A DNA stretch of 64,000 bases from Lytechinus variegatus. Its lineage: Eukaryota; Echinodermata; Echinoidea; Temnopleuroida; Toxopneustidae. The notes below the pieces were generated by a model. It did no database searches, was not told the origin of the DNA, and was given only the letters and a program-made list of their open reading frames with translations. The stretch lies in the NCBI RefSeq assembly GCF_018143015.1, contig NC_054746.1, positions 14,375,532-14,439,531 of the forward strand, written 5' to 3'. Positions 35,101 to 46,700 of the stretch are shown in pieces. Position 1 is the stretch's first letter; the number at the start of each line of letters is the position of its first letter. Both the position numbers and the translations under genes were made by a program.

Positions 35101-38100
35101 TTAGGAACCTTGCCAGATAAATGTTGTGGGGTTTCTTTCTTTCAATTAGAACGCCTAAAGCGAGAAACAGCAAAGAGTCCAGTATGTGAATCTATAACTG
35201 GGATAAGTTCTAGTGAAATCCCGTCTGTAGCAGCTCCTTGCAGCAGTATTGATCAAGAACCTGATGACATCTCACTTCCACACTCACTCCTACCAGGTAA
35301 GCTCATTATAAACCTGAACCGTTTACATGTAAAATTATTCAAACCTCAGTTGTAATTGGTTTGGTGAAAATATACCAACTATAAAATTGTATAATAAATC
35401 AATTATTGGCCAATAATACATGGACACCAATGGGGCTAATTATGTATTCATGAAGTTATATACATGTATATGTACATAGTGTCTACATTACATATGTATT
35501 TAGTGCTTATCCATTGACATGCTACATGTGCTTTACAATAATATGACTCCCAAAAAATTCTGCTCTCCAAGTGTTTGCAAAAATATTATTTAATATATTG
35601 GGCCCCCATAGATTGGGTTGTGGAGGTATTTCATCTTGCTCACAAAAGAAGAACATTTTTTGTGACTTCATCACTCCATACTCTATATAGTCGATTTGAC
35701 ATTTTCCGAACCTAGAAATGTTCTTTCCGATGAAGTTTTTTTCTTGATTCGTGTTCCTATGGGGTCCTAGAACAAATTCAGCTTGGTTGCCAAAAGTTGC
35801 CGTTTGGGCAATTTTGCTAATTTGCATAAATCCAAAATGGCCGCCAGATGCCATCTTGAAAACCTAACTTTTGAACCCCTGTCCACAAAATGATGAGTAA
35901 TGACTCGTTTTAGGGGTTTAGAGATGTGTAGAACTGATTTCTGTAATCATTTTTGCAATATAAGGTCATCTTTAGGTCAAATCCAAGATGGCCGCCATAT
36001 GCAATCTTGAAAAATTGACTTGTGTTCCCCTTGCCCCAGAATGACGAGTAATACCTCTATTTAGGGGTTTTGGGGTGTGCAGAATCCATTTCTGCTTTCT
36101 ATTTTGCAATATAATGTCATCTTCAGGTCAAATCCAAGATGGCCGCCATATGACGCCATCTTGAAATATCAATTGTTGAACCCTTTGCCCCAGAATCATG
36201 AATAATAACTCTATTCATGAGTCATTAGGTATGTTGATTCAATTCATGTAGTTATTTTGCACAAAAGATAATCTTCAGATCAAATCCAAGATGGCCGCCA
36301 ACCGCCATCTTGAAAAATTACTGTCTGAGGCTTATACGTGTTAGAACTAATGTAAAGGGATTTCAGTAAGAATACTCATTTCTTTTATTAATTCTCAAGT
36401 TCATTTCAACATTAATTGCTCAACTTAGAATGAATCCTCTTTAGGTTTGGGCTATCCATTTCGAGTGTATTTTTTAAGGTCCATTCATACCTTTGTACTG
36501 AAGAGGCTTTTAGGGTCTTATTTCAATTTGAAAGTGTTTTATCAATATTATTTTTCTAAATCAATGTGTCCAATGATTGGTAGGCATCAGTTCGCCTTAA
36601 AAGACGATGGTGTAGCGCTAGGCCTTCTAGAGTGGCAGTCTCTAGAGCAAATTTTTACAGATGAAGGAGGATGGCGCTGAGACACGTTTATATAGAGATG
36701 CTGCCCTAGCCTTCCTCCTAGGCCTTTGGTCTGCCAATTTAGCATTCCGATTATTTTCTGACGTCTTGACCCCTGTACTTAGTAGCTCTCCATAGAATGG
36801 ATGGCGACTATCATCTACACCTTCATAAGTGTTAGTGTCTATGCCGGCAAGTTTTATGTCATATTTGCATGTGTCTTTAAAACGGAGGTGTGATCTATCG
36901 ATGGGGTGAGACCAATCACACAGCTTACCTTACCTTGGCGAATCCAAGAAGGGATTCGCCAAGGTTTCATGGGGCAAACATGCCCCAACCACCTGAGGTG
37001 CCTTTGACTAAGGAGCGAGAATAAGCTTTTGATGCTAGCACGTACGCTGAATGGCCTCTGTATTTTTCACTTTGTCCTGCCAATTAACGTGCATGATACG
37101 TCCGAGGCAGCTGACATGGAAGGTCTTTAACCACTTTTCTTGGTCGGCGTACGTTTTCCAGGACTTACTTCTGTGCAGGAGCTTGGCCTTGACTGTGACA
37201 GATTTTACAATCCTGATGCTTATATGCTTGTCCTGTGAAAGGGGACAAGAGACATATAGTCGGTCCAAGGTCGATGAGGAGTCCACCATAACCAGACGAG
37301 TGTGTGCTGTTGATATACATATCTGGAGGACAGTCGGTGTCTTGAGTCAGGATTTCTGACCGTCTCAAAGTCTGATGGATGGTCCAAACCCCTTACATGC
37401 ACAAGACAGGCAGCTGTTATGTCCGTATGACTAGGTCTTGTACTCCCACTTCTTGAGAGGCAGGGGCGACATCGTTTCCGTAAAACATTTCACGAATGAG
37501 AACAATCCTGACCGTGCAGTCTTGGGGAGCCTATCTTCTGCAGGAGGCTAAAGAGTGCACTCCTGCTGACCAAGTCAATGGCTTTTGTCAGGAGGAAAAG
37601 TCCAATAATAATTATAAAGGAAGTTAATAATTAAATCATTTTTTTTGAAAAAAAAATACGGAGAAATCACTTTTTAATTCAAATAATACTTTAAAGTCAT
37701 TTCACTGGAAAAGTATGGTTGCACAGAAATAAAAAAGGGATCAAAACTCCCGAAATCATAGCCCAAACCTTGAATGGTTTAATTCTAAAGTAAGCGGTTA
37801 ATGACGAAATCTATCAAACATCTGACCATCTTAGACATGACTTGACCTCGAATTAAAAATGGAGTGATTAAAAGAAATGAATCATTCTCACTGAAATCCC
37901 CTTACATGAGCTCCAATACATAACAACAACCTTATTAGGGACAGCACTTCTTCAAGGTTCAATAGTCTCGGAAGTAGTTTTTTTTTATTTCGTAATATGG
38001 CGTTTAGTGGTCATGTTGGATTATTTTGACCTGGAGATGATCCTACATTGCAAAATTATGAACAGAAATTGAATAAACATACCAAATAACTCACGAAAAG

Positions 38101-40156
38101 AGGGATATTATTCATGATTCTGGGACAAAAACTTGAGAATTAATCAAAGAAATGAGTATTTTACTGAAATCCCTTTACATTAGTTCTAACACGTATAAGC
38201 CTCAGACAGTAGTTTTTCAAGATGGTGGTTGGCGGCCATCTTGGATTTGATCTGAAGATTATCTTTTGTGCAAAATAACTACATGAATTGAATCAACATA
38301 CCTAATGACTGATGAATAGAGTTATTATGCATGATTATGGGGCAAAGGGTTCAAAAATTGATATTTCAAGATGGTGTCATATGGCGACCATCTTGGATTT
38401 GACCTGAAGATGACATTATATTGCAAAATAGAAAGCAGAAATGGATTCTGCACACCCCAAAACCCCTAAGTAGAGGTATTACTCGTCATTCTTGGGCAAG
38501 GGGAACACAAGTCAATTTTTCAAGATTGCATATGGCGGCCATCTTGGATTTGACCTAAAGATGACCTTATATTGCAAAAAATGATTACAGAAATCAGTTC
38601 TACACATCTCTAAACCCCTAAAACGAGTCATTACTCATCATTTTGTGGACAGGGGTTCAAAAGTTAGGTTTTCAAGATGGCATCTGGCGGCCATTTTGGA
38701 TTTATGCAAATTAGCAAAATTGCCCAAACGGCAACTATTGGCAACCAAGCTGAATTTGTTCTAGGACCCCTTAGGAACACGAATCAAGAAAAAAACTTCA
38801 TCGGAAAGAACATTTCTAGGTTGGTGTATTGAGCCTATGAGACTGTCAAATCGACTAATACATTGAAGACTTCATCAAAAGAGACTCATATTGCAAAGGA
38901 AAACTGGTATCACTATATGATACTGATGCGTTGATCACACTGCAGGACAATAACTAGTCACTTCAAAGTAAGACAAAGCAGAAAGTATTGGAGCACTGAT
39001 ATCATCATTGGTGTATGTATATCTTAAACATTGTATGACTTTTGGAAATGAGCTAATTCATGTTGATATCGGGGGCCTGATGCATAAAAGCAGTTTTTCA
39101 GTGTGTCATTTTCAATAGCATAATTGTGTTTGCCAGAGTTTTTCTATGGCAAAATTTTTATGAAACAGGCCCCTGATAGGATGTTATTGTGCTTTTTGTA
39201 GCTCTGTAGAATACTCTCTCTTTGTGTTGGTATAATGCGTCGCATGGTAAATGACCACAATTTTAGTCTTTGAGAAAATTACTTTTGAATGTATCTTTCA
39301 TCTTGTATCCTCAGGACTTGGTCAGGAGGAATCCTCTGTAGCAAGCTCATTGGAGAAGGCTGATTTGCAGGACGAATCATCCTCAGAGTTTGTTCTTTCT
39401 CATCAGCACTCGATCCATAGCATGGTTAGTGGATCGCATCACAGTCATGATATTCAAGAGAGTACCGAAAGTAGCCAACATCATCATCATCATCATCATC
39501 ATCATCATGGGCACCTACATCACCATGCCAACCGTCTCCATGATCATCAAGAAGTATCATCAGCAGGCGGGATGGTTTACAATCCCGCTGCCAGCCAGTC
39601 ACTGCTACAGTCAAACCTTGATGAGGCGGGCCCTCACCTGATGGGTGTGGCTGACGAATCCAACGTGATGGGCGTCACCAGCAACCATGTGATGTCAGTA
39701 GCCGACATGGGTGTGTCTAGTAGCCATTTGATTGATGTATCTGACAGCCATGTCATGAGTGTAACCGACAGTCATGATGTGATTGGGGTATCAGATGGTC
39801 ATGTGATTGGTGTATCAGATGGTCATGTGATTGGCGTGTCCGATAGTCATGTGATGGGCGTGTCAGATAGCCATGTAATGGGCGTATCGGATAGTCCAGT
39901 CATGGGCGTATCGGATAGTCACGTTATAGGTGTTTCAGATAGTCACGTTATAGGTGTATCAGATAGTCATGTCATAGGTGTATCGGATAGTCATGTGATC
40001 GGTGTGTCCGATAGTCATGTGATGGGTGTGTCTGATAGTGATCATGTGATTGGCGTCTCTGATGATCCTCCATCAGTAAGTGAGGGGCTACAGTATCCTG
40101 AAGACATATGGGGTGGTCAAGAGCATATGGGTGAAAACATTATGGAATGTACTTGA
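29087..40156 (+). CDS. ZNF410: ZNF410 orthologue, whole spliced gene
   Basis: Joins 29087-29143, 30224-30758, 31195-31414, 32033-32214, 32559-32648, 34013-34219, 35150-35296 and 39315-40156: 2280 nt, 759 residues plus stop, versus about 478 in human. All introns GT-AG, phases consistent. The order is an acidic Ser-rich N-terminus; a conserved FLRLRDIAHANLICATQ segment (human has FLRVQELAHDSLIAATR); six C2H2 fingers; a Ser-rich linker; His10; and an 8-residue tandem repeat. Fingers 2-6 align with human fingers 1-5. In mammals ZNF410 is a nuclear DNA-binding activator acting almost only on CHD4; whether that holds here is unknown. The long tail is the main difference from vertebrates. Another C2H2 gene is possible, but the N-terminal segment and finger order make ZNF410 by far the best fit. 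Confidence 0.9.
30224..30758 (+). CDS. ZNF410: ZNF410 exon 2, acidic Ser-rich N-terminal region
   Basis: 535 nt from a GGAAG acceptor to a GTAAGT donor. Ser/Thr/Asp-rich (putative activation region), ending with QFLRLRDIAHANLICATQ, the segment diagnostic for ZNF410. Reading frame comes from exon 1 through a GTG codon, so the exon has no need of its own start. Confidence 0.9.
31195..31414 (+). CDS. ZNF410: ZNF410 exon 3, fingers 1 and 2
   Basis: 220 nt, acceptor ATTATCAG, donor GTAAGT. Finger 1 is CX2C type (CEQCGRIFKSSSHFRYH) and has no counterpart in the five-finger human protein. Finger 2 (CPVNGCNRSFSWPANLKYH) matches human finger 1, including the WPA helix start. Confidence 0.95.
32033..32214 (+). 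CDS. ZNF410: ZNF410 exon 4, fingers 3 and 4
   Basis: 182 nt, acceptor CTCTTTAG, donor GTAAAC. Finger 3 CPSKGCGKTFFTVQALNVH and finger 4 CTHDGCDKSFTTQGNLKNH, both CX4C. The helix positions TT-GN-KN of finger 4 match human finger 3. Confidence 0.95.
32236..32370 (+). repeat. GAT/GAC microsatellite in ZNF410 intron 4
   Basis: Interrupted (GAT)n/(GAC)n tract. It generates a spurious Asp-rich open frame. Confidence 0.9.
32559..32648 (+). CDS. ZNF410: ZNF410 exon 5, finger 5
   Basis: 90 nt, acceptor TGTTCCAG, donor GTAAGT. One CX4C finger, CDFDGCTQKFAEMSSLKKH, with AE-SS helix residues as in human finger 4. Confidence 0.95.
32925..33466. mobile_element. 542-bp TTAA-flanked MITE in ZNF410 intron 5
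   Basis: TTAA 32921-32924 and 33467-33470. Inverted arms carry ATGAATATTCA and GATGTCATC/GACATCATC segments typical of the family in this window, though the ends (AAGGTGAGAG and GGATTACCCTT) have diverged. Confidence 0.7.
34013..34219 (+). CDS. ZNF410: ZNF410 exon 6, finger 6 and linker
   Basis: 207 nt, acceptor ACTAATGCAG, donor GTATGC. TGEKPYK linker, then CX2C finger CEICGRLFSQSASRNTHKRR ending in HH, as in the last human finger, followed by a Ser/Lys-rich linker. Confidence 0.95.
35150..35296 (+). CDS. ZNF410: ZNF410 exon 7, Ser-rich linker
   Basis: 147 nt, acceptor TTCAATTAG, donor GTAAGC. Low-complexity Ser/Pro/Glu-rich sequence without a known domain. Placement rests on splice signals and exact phase match on both sides. 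Confidence 0.85.
35685..36390 (+). repeat. Left arm of foldback, four ~165-bp units
   Basis: Four direct repeats, each containing a core like CCAAGATGGCCGCC followed by CATCTTGAAA (near 35830, 35985, 36135 and 36285). The core resembles a YY1 site and partly self-pairs with the following CATCTTG. The whole arm is the reverse complement of the right arm. Confidence 0.88.
36560..37600 (-). pseudogene. Non-LTR retrotransposon reverse transcriptase relic
   Basis: Minus-strand reading shows LTKAIDLVSRSALFSLLQKI (RT motif region near 37590-37530), then WLKTFHVSCLGRIMHVNWQD (near 37160-37070), HLRWLGHV, LRFKDTCKYDIKLAGIDTNT near 36870, and the terminal zinc-knuckle-like CSRDCHSR near 36630. This order is that of ORF2 C-termini of invertebrate LINEs. 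Frameshifts, stops and loss of the catalytic middle show it is dead. The clade is not assignable. Confidence 0.82.
38130..38850 (-). repeat. Right arm of foldback
   Basis: Reverse complement of the left arm, with GGCGGCCATCTTGGATTTGA cores near 38230, 38385, 38535 and 38685. A further diverged unit (37900-38130, with ATATGGCGTTTAGTGGTCAT) extends it inward. Confidence 0.88.
39315..40156 (+). CDS. ZNF410: ZNF410 exon 8, His-rich and tandem-repeat tail
   Basis: 842 nt, acceptor TATCCTCAG, stop TGA 40154-40156. Encodes 279 residues: an acidic Ser region, His10 plus GHLHHH (39479 onward), degenerate repeats, then eleven complete units of consensus (I/M)GVSDSHV and one partial (39782-40066), and a short acidic end. 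No vertebrate counterpart is known to me. Confidence 0.92.
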
Positions 40157-43110
40157 CATATACCCGTATGCAACAGTAATTAACTTATCAAACTCATAGA
40201 ACAGTAAAGTTTTGTATGAATTTTTTGTTGTTGAGTGGTATTTATGTTTATTCTGAGCTGTAACCTATAAAGTATTAAGTATATAGTGATATTATTTAAG
40301 TGTTGGTGAAAACTATGGATTGAAAAAATATATATATACTTGCCACACTATGTCTTTACCACAACTTAAACCATTGAAAAATAATGGAAGATTGACCATA
40401 ACTAAAAATAACCTTTTCAAATGTATTTGTACTCTCTTATTCTCTCAAAATGTTTGATTATCAGTGATATTTCTTCCACATTTTGGATCTTGTTTATGCT
40501 ATTAATAGGCATTTTGATGCTGATACATTCCAAGTCACCTGACCTTTAAGCAATCTCATTATATTTTAAACTTTTTCGATTGAGAGGCAGTTACTATTAA
40601 AAATTTAACCCAATATTGTCAAGCCCCATAATGAAATTATTCCCTAATTTATATAACCATACTTAACAGTAGATGTGGTGTTTAAAATATCAATTTAAAC
40701 GATTGATGTTTTGTGATATTGGACAAAACTTGGATGCACTTATTTTTTTCAGCCAGATGTTAACTGTGTGTGATGCATTTGTAAAGTATACATTTTGATA
40801 ACGACTCTTCTTTTTTTAAAGGGTCATAGATAAAAAAAATGAATATTTATCCCCTTGTTTACAAATGTCTTTTTATTATCCATGTAAACATGATTTTTTT
40901 TTCATTTAAACTATGTGACTACGACTCGTATAAAAGTGATTAAAAAAAGGTTTCTGATGAGATGTTTGCATGCTACTGAATGCATTTTGTTTGGAGATAG
41001 AATTATCTAGTGTACTATATATAAAACACAATCAGTTCAAATTGATCGGGGTTGACCGAAATCAAGGTTGAAACTATGTGTGCTGTGGAAGGGCTGTCTG
41101 CATGTTGGTTAGTGTATTTTCTGTTTGGTCCCATCCTTTATGGTCTAATCCTAGTTCATGGACAACCAGTACATCTGGGTCTGATTGCCATTTAGCCAAT
41201 TAATTATTTGTATCTAAATTCCAGTCAGGCTATACCTATTTCATCTAATATCCACTTGGTCTTACATCATGTAGTATTATATAAGGTTATTTTGAACTGT
41301 TTATAAATTGAGATTCCATTTAGCTAAGTACAAATTAATAATCGTTACTGGAAACCGGTTCAGGAAACCAGTTTGGAAGATCGCTTTGTAAGCGTTCCCA
41401 CTTGATCACAGGAAGTGGTTTTCAAAATCACTTCACGTAAAGCGATCTTGTTGCTATGGAAACGCTGTCAGTGGGCGATTCGAAACCGCAGCGTAGGCAT
41501 TCTACACCTGTCGTGTGGAGTAGCCCCGCAAAATGTGCGAAGATCGCTTCCCGAAGAACGGTTGTGTCCTCACTTATGCTAAAACTAGTTTAACGAGGCA
41601 AAGCGATCTTGAAAACTACATCGCGAGGTGGTTTTCTGAACAGGTTTGGAAAATCGCTTCGACTGTTCTCACTATGCGTTAAACTAGTTTCCAGTAAACT
41701 AGTTTTAGGAACGTAGTGAGAACGTTGTCTATTTAAGAATTAGACCTAAGTGCTTTTAGACCAAGTGAATAACAAACCAATAATATTTGCATATAGATTT
41801 AAAAAAACAAAAGAAACAATGGGAAATTTAAGGTGGGTTAATGTCCATGTGTTTTGTATATCAACTCAGGGTTGATATCTACTTTATAAGCAACTTTTCT
41901 TTTGGTAAAGAGTAGGGGCTGATGGTTCTTGGTTTCAATGTAAATTATACAATTTGAGTGAAAAGTAATAAAACCAAATCGTCCTAGGATTCCACCATTT
42001 GATATTGAAAACAGGTCTTGTGACATCAAGACCAGAATGTCAATTTTTTTCAGTCAATCTTAAAAATAGAAATCTTGATTCTTTAAAAAAACTCTTTATG
42101 TGTAACAGGACAACTTTCCCCCTTCCCTGTCTCCAGGAAGAGCTGCACTGCAACCCCCCCCCTTTGAATCTACTTGTTGGTCAGCCAGACATGATTTGTT
42201 TGTACTATGTCAATACAGTGCTTTATTTTTGTTCATGTTTATATCCTCTTTCTTTGCGTTTTGCTCACCTTGCCATATTTATTTTGTTCAATACAGCCTT
42301 TTGGTGTATATAAACACAGCTGTAATCATAATAAAAAAATCAGGTTTATTTGAATATTTCTATTTGACTTTTCTCATCTTGTTTTTCTGCTGAATTACAT
42401 ACCTTATGTGGTAGTGACTTGATTCATAGATATATCTGAATTTTCTAGAAGTAAAGACCGATACTTTAGGTTTCCATCATTTTTTATTGTCTTTTTGTGT
42501 TGCAAATCCAGGGCCCTGTAACACAGAAGCTATAATTGATTGTGAGATTGATTATAATTTCCCATCTATGGAAACTATGTACCGGAAATGATAATTGATT
42601 ATAAATATCGATTGCATCTTTTTTATGTTACAGGGTTCCGCACTTGTACCGGTACTTTGGGGTGTAGTTCATTTCTTGTTGATTGGTATCATTGAAATGT
42701 AAAATGCGTTTGTTGGCAACTATTAATATTTCATGCTGTCTTCAGTGGTCATCATTTATTGGCAGTGCAGTAGCGTAGTAAATATTGACCTCAAAGAAAT
42801 ATGTAAATTATTTCAATTGTATTTTTGCTACTTGGTGAATGACTCATGTTTGGTAAAGAAAAAAAGAGAGAAGAAACTAACAAATCAAGAATGATAATAA
42901 AAGAAACATTTTACTGTTTTTACTCTTTGTGGAATAAATAAGTTATGCATTTCAAATACATTATTTCTAGAAATGGCAGCAGAATATATCTAAGCAGGGA
43001 AGTGAGAGGTTTTTGTGAGATTTTGTAATGTAGGTTATACATACAGGAGTCTCTGCATATAAAGTCAGCCTTCTATAAGTTGAATGCTCACCATTATTTC
43101 AGACCAGATT
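40157..43110. other. ZNF410 3' region and intergenic
   Basis: 3' UTR of unknown length, then non-coding DNA. AATAAA occurs near 42333, 42895 and 42936, but none is close to the stop. A 123-bp mini-MITE with CCCTGTAACA inverted ends lies at 42514-42636. Confidence 0.5.
41139..41790. mobile_element. Decayed foldback relative of 19466-19848, with insertion
   Basis: The left part holds GGTCTAAT/CATTTAGC-type units at 41139-41300; the right part has TTAGACC...TTAGACCAAG at 41738-41775. Between them, about 41343-41726, lies a GC-richer unit with repeated AGCGATCTT and ACTGGAAACC/ACTAGTTT motifs, probably another MITE. Confidence 0.55.
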
Positions 43111-43113
43111 CTA

Positions 43114-43584
43114 TGATGATGGTCCCCAAGTCTGCGCACCTAACGAGTTGAGTTAAGATTTAATTTGAATTTCTTTTTATTTCACAAATTCTTTCAGTTG
43201 ATAATTTTCCTTATACTGTTATTATTAAGGGAACCAAATATCTCATAAAAATTTGAAAGAAATATATGATTTTCTAGGAAAAAACCTCGGGCAGTCATTT
43301 TCAGATTGAACCAAAAAATGGTACCCCATGTCTGCACATCCATTCACTTTGCACACGATTCAGGGATTTTGATGAAAAAGGCTGCATTTTGAGGCTGTCA
43401 CATGTAATGCCCAAAATTCATTATTTTCCCACCATTTTGAGTCAGATTTTTTTTAAAAATGAATATCTTTCTATGTATTGCATGTGTAAAGTCTGTGGTC
43501 GTAGCATATCTTCTTGTACTAAAATCATGCAGATACACGTGTGCGCCGACAAGGGGGACTGCGCAGACTTGGGGGAACTTGCCA
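43114..43584. mobile_element. 471-bp TA-flanked MITE, copy 2 (inverted)
   Basis: TA at 43112-43113 and 43585-43586. Reverse-oriented homologue of 27673-28139, with the CAAGTCTGCGCA ends and the shared interior (GGTACCCCATGTCTGC). Confidence 0.88.
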
Positions 43585-43901
43585 TACTAAACACGTGTCA
43601 TTTACATCTTCTAAGTCAAATTTCAACTGAGTCAAAGAGATATCTCTGGTCCCAAGAAAATCACCAGCAGATTAAAATAATGTTGCCTCCTGTTTTTCAT
43701 AACGATGCATGTGACTTTTTGCACATCGATTGACCCGTAGACCATTTCATAAAACTTGTGATGATGAAAATTTACAATAGCAGTTTAAAGCTACCGAAAT
43801 CATTCAATTTGATTGGCTGATAGTAAACTTGTTATTGAAATTGTGCATTTGTTATTGTAACGCATTTTTATGAAATGGGACCCTTTTCTCTGGTAGTGAA
43901 T

Positions 43902-44161
43902 CAGGGTCCCGTCCTACAAAGAGTTATGATTGATCCGATCGATTGTAACTATGGACAGCCAGCAACATGAAGGTGTATTATGCATGTTTGTTCAAAGTGT
44001 TTTCAAACTATGATGTCTATTCATGCATTCATTGTTTTCTTGAAAATTCACTGTGCTTCTCTTTGTCTACAAAGGACATTTTGCCGATTTCCTGCAGCAA
44101 AAATTATGACACTGATGGATTTCCATAGAGTAACTTGTAACTCTTCATAAGATGGGGCCCA
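43902..44161. mobile_element. ~260-bp MITE, copy 2 of the 18991 family
   Basis: Ends GGGTCCCGTCCTACAAAGAG and, inverted, GGGCCCCATCTTATGAAGAG. The interior shares GATTGATCCGATCGATTG and the segment ATGACACTGATGGATTTCCA with the copy at 18991-19262. Confidence 0.7.
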
Positions 44162-46438
44162 GATCCCCGATCATATTGATTTCCAACTGCTGAAGTTGCA
44201 ATCCGATCTTTGCAGATTTATTATGTCAAATTTGATGAGGGTTACCGTAAATTCATTCCCTCTAATAAATAGGACAAACTGGCCCGTCTTCTCCAAAGAG
44301 GTTTCAATTGTACCATAGTACAAAACTAGAAAACCATGGATTATGCAGATTTATCATATCGCTCTTCAGTTATGTGCCCTTTTGCGAAAGCATACCTTTT
44401 CAATTGGACTTTTCCTGGGGAACGCAATGAAATAAGCATAATTATGTACAAAAATATGCACAGTCCATGGTTTTGTTCCATGATACAACTGAAATCTCTT
44501 GCAAGAATATGGGCCATTGGGTTGATCTCAGAACAAGAACAGGTCACTACTCACCAGTCATGCAGAAAATCATGCATTATTTTTGAACATCTGTCCTGAC
44601 ATTGCCTACGTGTGGACAATTTGAAATCCACCTTTACAAGTTTTTACAACTTAAAAAAAATCATAAATTTCTCATTGTTTGTCCAATATTGTGAAAATTC
44701 ACCACTTCTCCACTTGGATAGAATTACCTTTGAAATAAAAGAAATTTAGTATTGTGATTCATGTAATGCAATACAGGTAACTTGCCTAAGTCAAATGTAT
44801 CTGTATCCCAGAGATCTGTTGACTTGGGAGAAATTTGGCTTAAAAGAGGTATATAAAACACATGTTTTGCACAATTTGGTCTTAAAAATTGCTTTGAGTA
44901 TGGCACATCTTCGAATTGGAGAATGTCGACTTACACAAATTTACCTGTATTGATATTTGATGTCATGTCAAGGTTTTGAAAAAATATCAAATATATGTTG
45001 CCATGAATGTTACCTTGGTAAAATTGTAAAGCACTCCCATTCAATTATTTTGTTTTCATGTGCTGTTTTACTGCCAACACTGGACAGAGAAAAAACTTCA
45101 AAAGAAAGTGCGAATGCACAGTATAGACTGAATTATGTTACTCAGAATGTAAACAATATGAGTGCTGAGTTTGTAGGATGTAGCTTAATATTGAAGGTAG
45201 AATGTACAGTGTAAATAATGAAGGATATATATATATTATATATAGCGTGATACAATATGATGTGTGTTCATGTATGAGAATATTCAGGGTAATCCAAATG
45301 CTGTTCCCTGTGCAATGATTTGATTGAAATATCCTTGTAGCTAGTATTTAGAAAGCCCACTGTAACCTCATGAGTAGGATTTAATGGATGTCAATGGATA
45401 TGCAAGTTAGTTACTGTATCAGTAATTATAGTTTGCTAACCTATAGAGTGAGTGGCCATTGATGCCAAGATTGATTTATACAGGTTCAGACAGTGAAAAC
45501 TGTGTTAATTCTATATTTTGTATTAATTAGAATTAGGCTGCAAAATCACTCCTAAAATGCAATTGGCAACAATATTCTAGATAATCATGTTCCTCAATAT
45601 GAAAGTGTCCTTTCAATTTGCCATAATATGAAAATAGTGTTAGGTCAAAACATATTGTTAGACATTCATATTTTAGTATTGGTCTCCAGTTTCCTGGGAT
45701 TGTAGAAATGTTCTGTGTAAATCTAAACAAAAGGTTTGAGATTAACTTCTTTCATTGTTTTAAATGAAGTTTCTTTATGCATTTTTATTTCTTTTTTTTC
45801 TCCAATGGGGGTTTGAAAGGGAAAGAAATCATTTATGTGGTGTGTTAGTCGTTCTATCATTCTGTTGTGTGTTTAAATCAGATTCAGTATTAGCCAAGTT
45901 ACGTTTGCCCTATTGACATTATTGTGAGATCAATAGTGTAATTTATTATGAAATTCAATATATCTAACAGAAGTCAGAATCTGTTAATTGCCCCCCATTT
46001 CACCTTACCTTCTAATTGGCAAACAAATACAACTGAATAAATAAAGGCATATAATTTTTTTCTTTTTCTTTTTTTGCCAACAAAGGTATCAAAGTGACTC
46101 TCGACCTGCATAGTTTGGTGAAAATGACATTGACTTTGCTTAGCTTCAAACACCTCAAACTTTATTGGCATCATTCTGTAATTCTCTGGTCATATTGCAT
46201 TTAACATCACTCAATCTAACATATTTCATTGTGAACCTTTTATGTATTGCTACTAAGTATGTATTTATCTTAAGCTTCTGACAAGTAGTAGTGCTTATCT
46301 TATATCCTAGATATTCAGCTGAATTTACCTTTCTCCATGTTTCTGGCCCATGAAGAGTTTTTAGACCAAATGCAACTGATAATACCAAGAATTTGTCCTT
46401 CAACTATGGGAATTCTTGATATTCCTTTACACAGGATG
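44162..46438. other. No gene found
   Basis: AT-rich DNA; short ORFs without recognisable domains, no clear splice-bounded conserved segments. Confidence 0.5.
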
Positions 46439-46700
46439 TTAAAGGAGTATTCCAAAATTCAAAATAATCTTATTTGAAAGGATAAAGTAAAATCAGACAA
46501 AATGAAAATTTCTTTTGTGATTCAGTGTGCAAGATGATCATAATCATTCAACTTATTCTGTTTCAAGGGAGTAATATGATACGAAAAGATGAAATGAGTA
46601 TCAGAATTTGCTTTTTAAAAATTGGCATTTGCTCGTTCAATTTAATATGAGTACTGCTTTTATTTGTTGAAAGATCAAAATAATAAATTATTTGGCCATG
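46439..46700 (+). mobile_element. Left end of a TTAA-family MITE
   Basis: TTAA followed by AGGAGTATTCCAAAATTC, with the A-rich arm typical of the family. The matching right end was not found, so truncated. Confidence 0.45.

Larger units (their letters stand above)
35297..39314 (+). other. ZNF410 intron 7 with large foldback
   Basis: A 4.0 kb intron occupied almost wholly by a long inverted repeat (arms near 35685-36390 and 38130-38850) with a LINE relic in the loop. A ~103-bp MITE with GGGGCCTG ends lies at 39071-39173. No coding exon was found. Confidence 0.8.
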
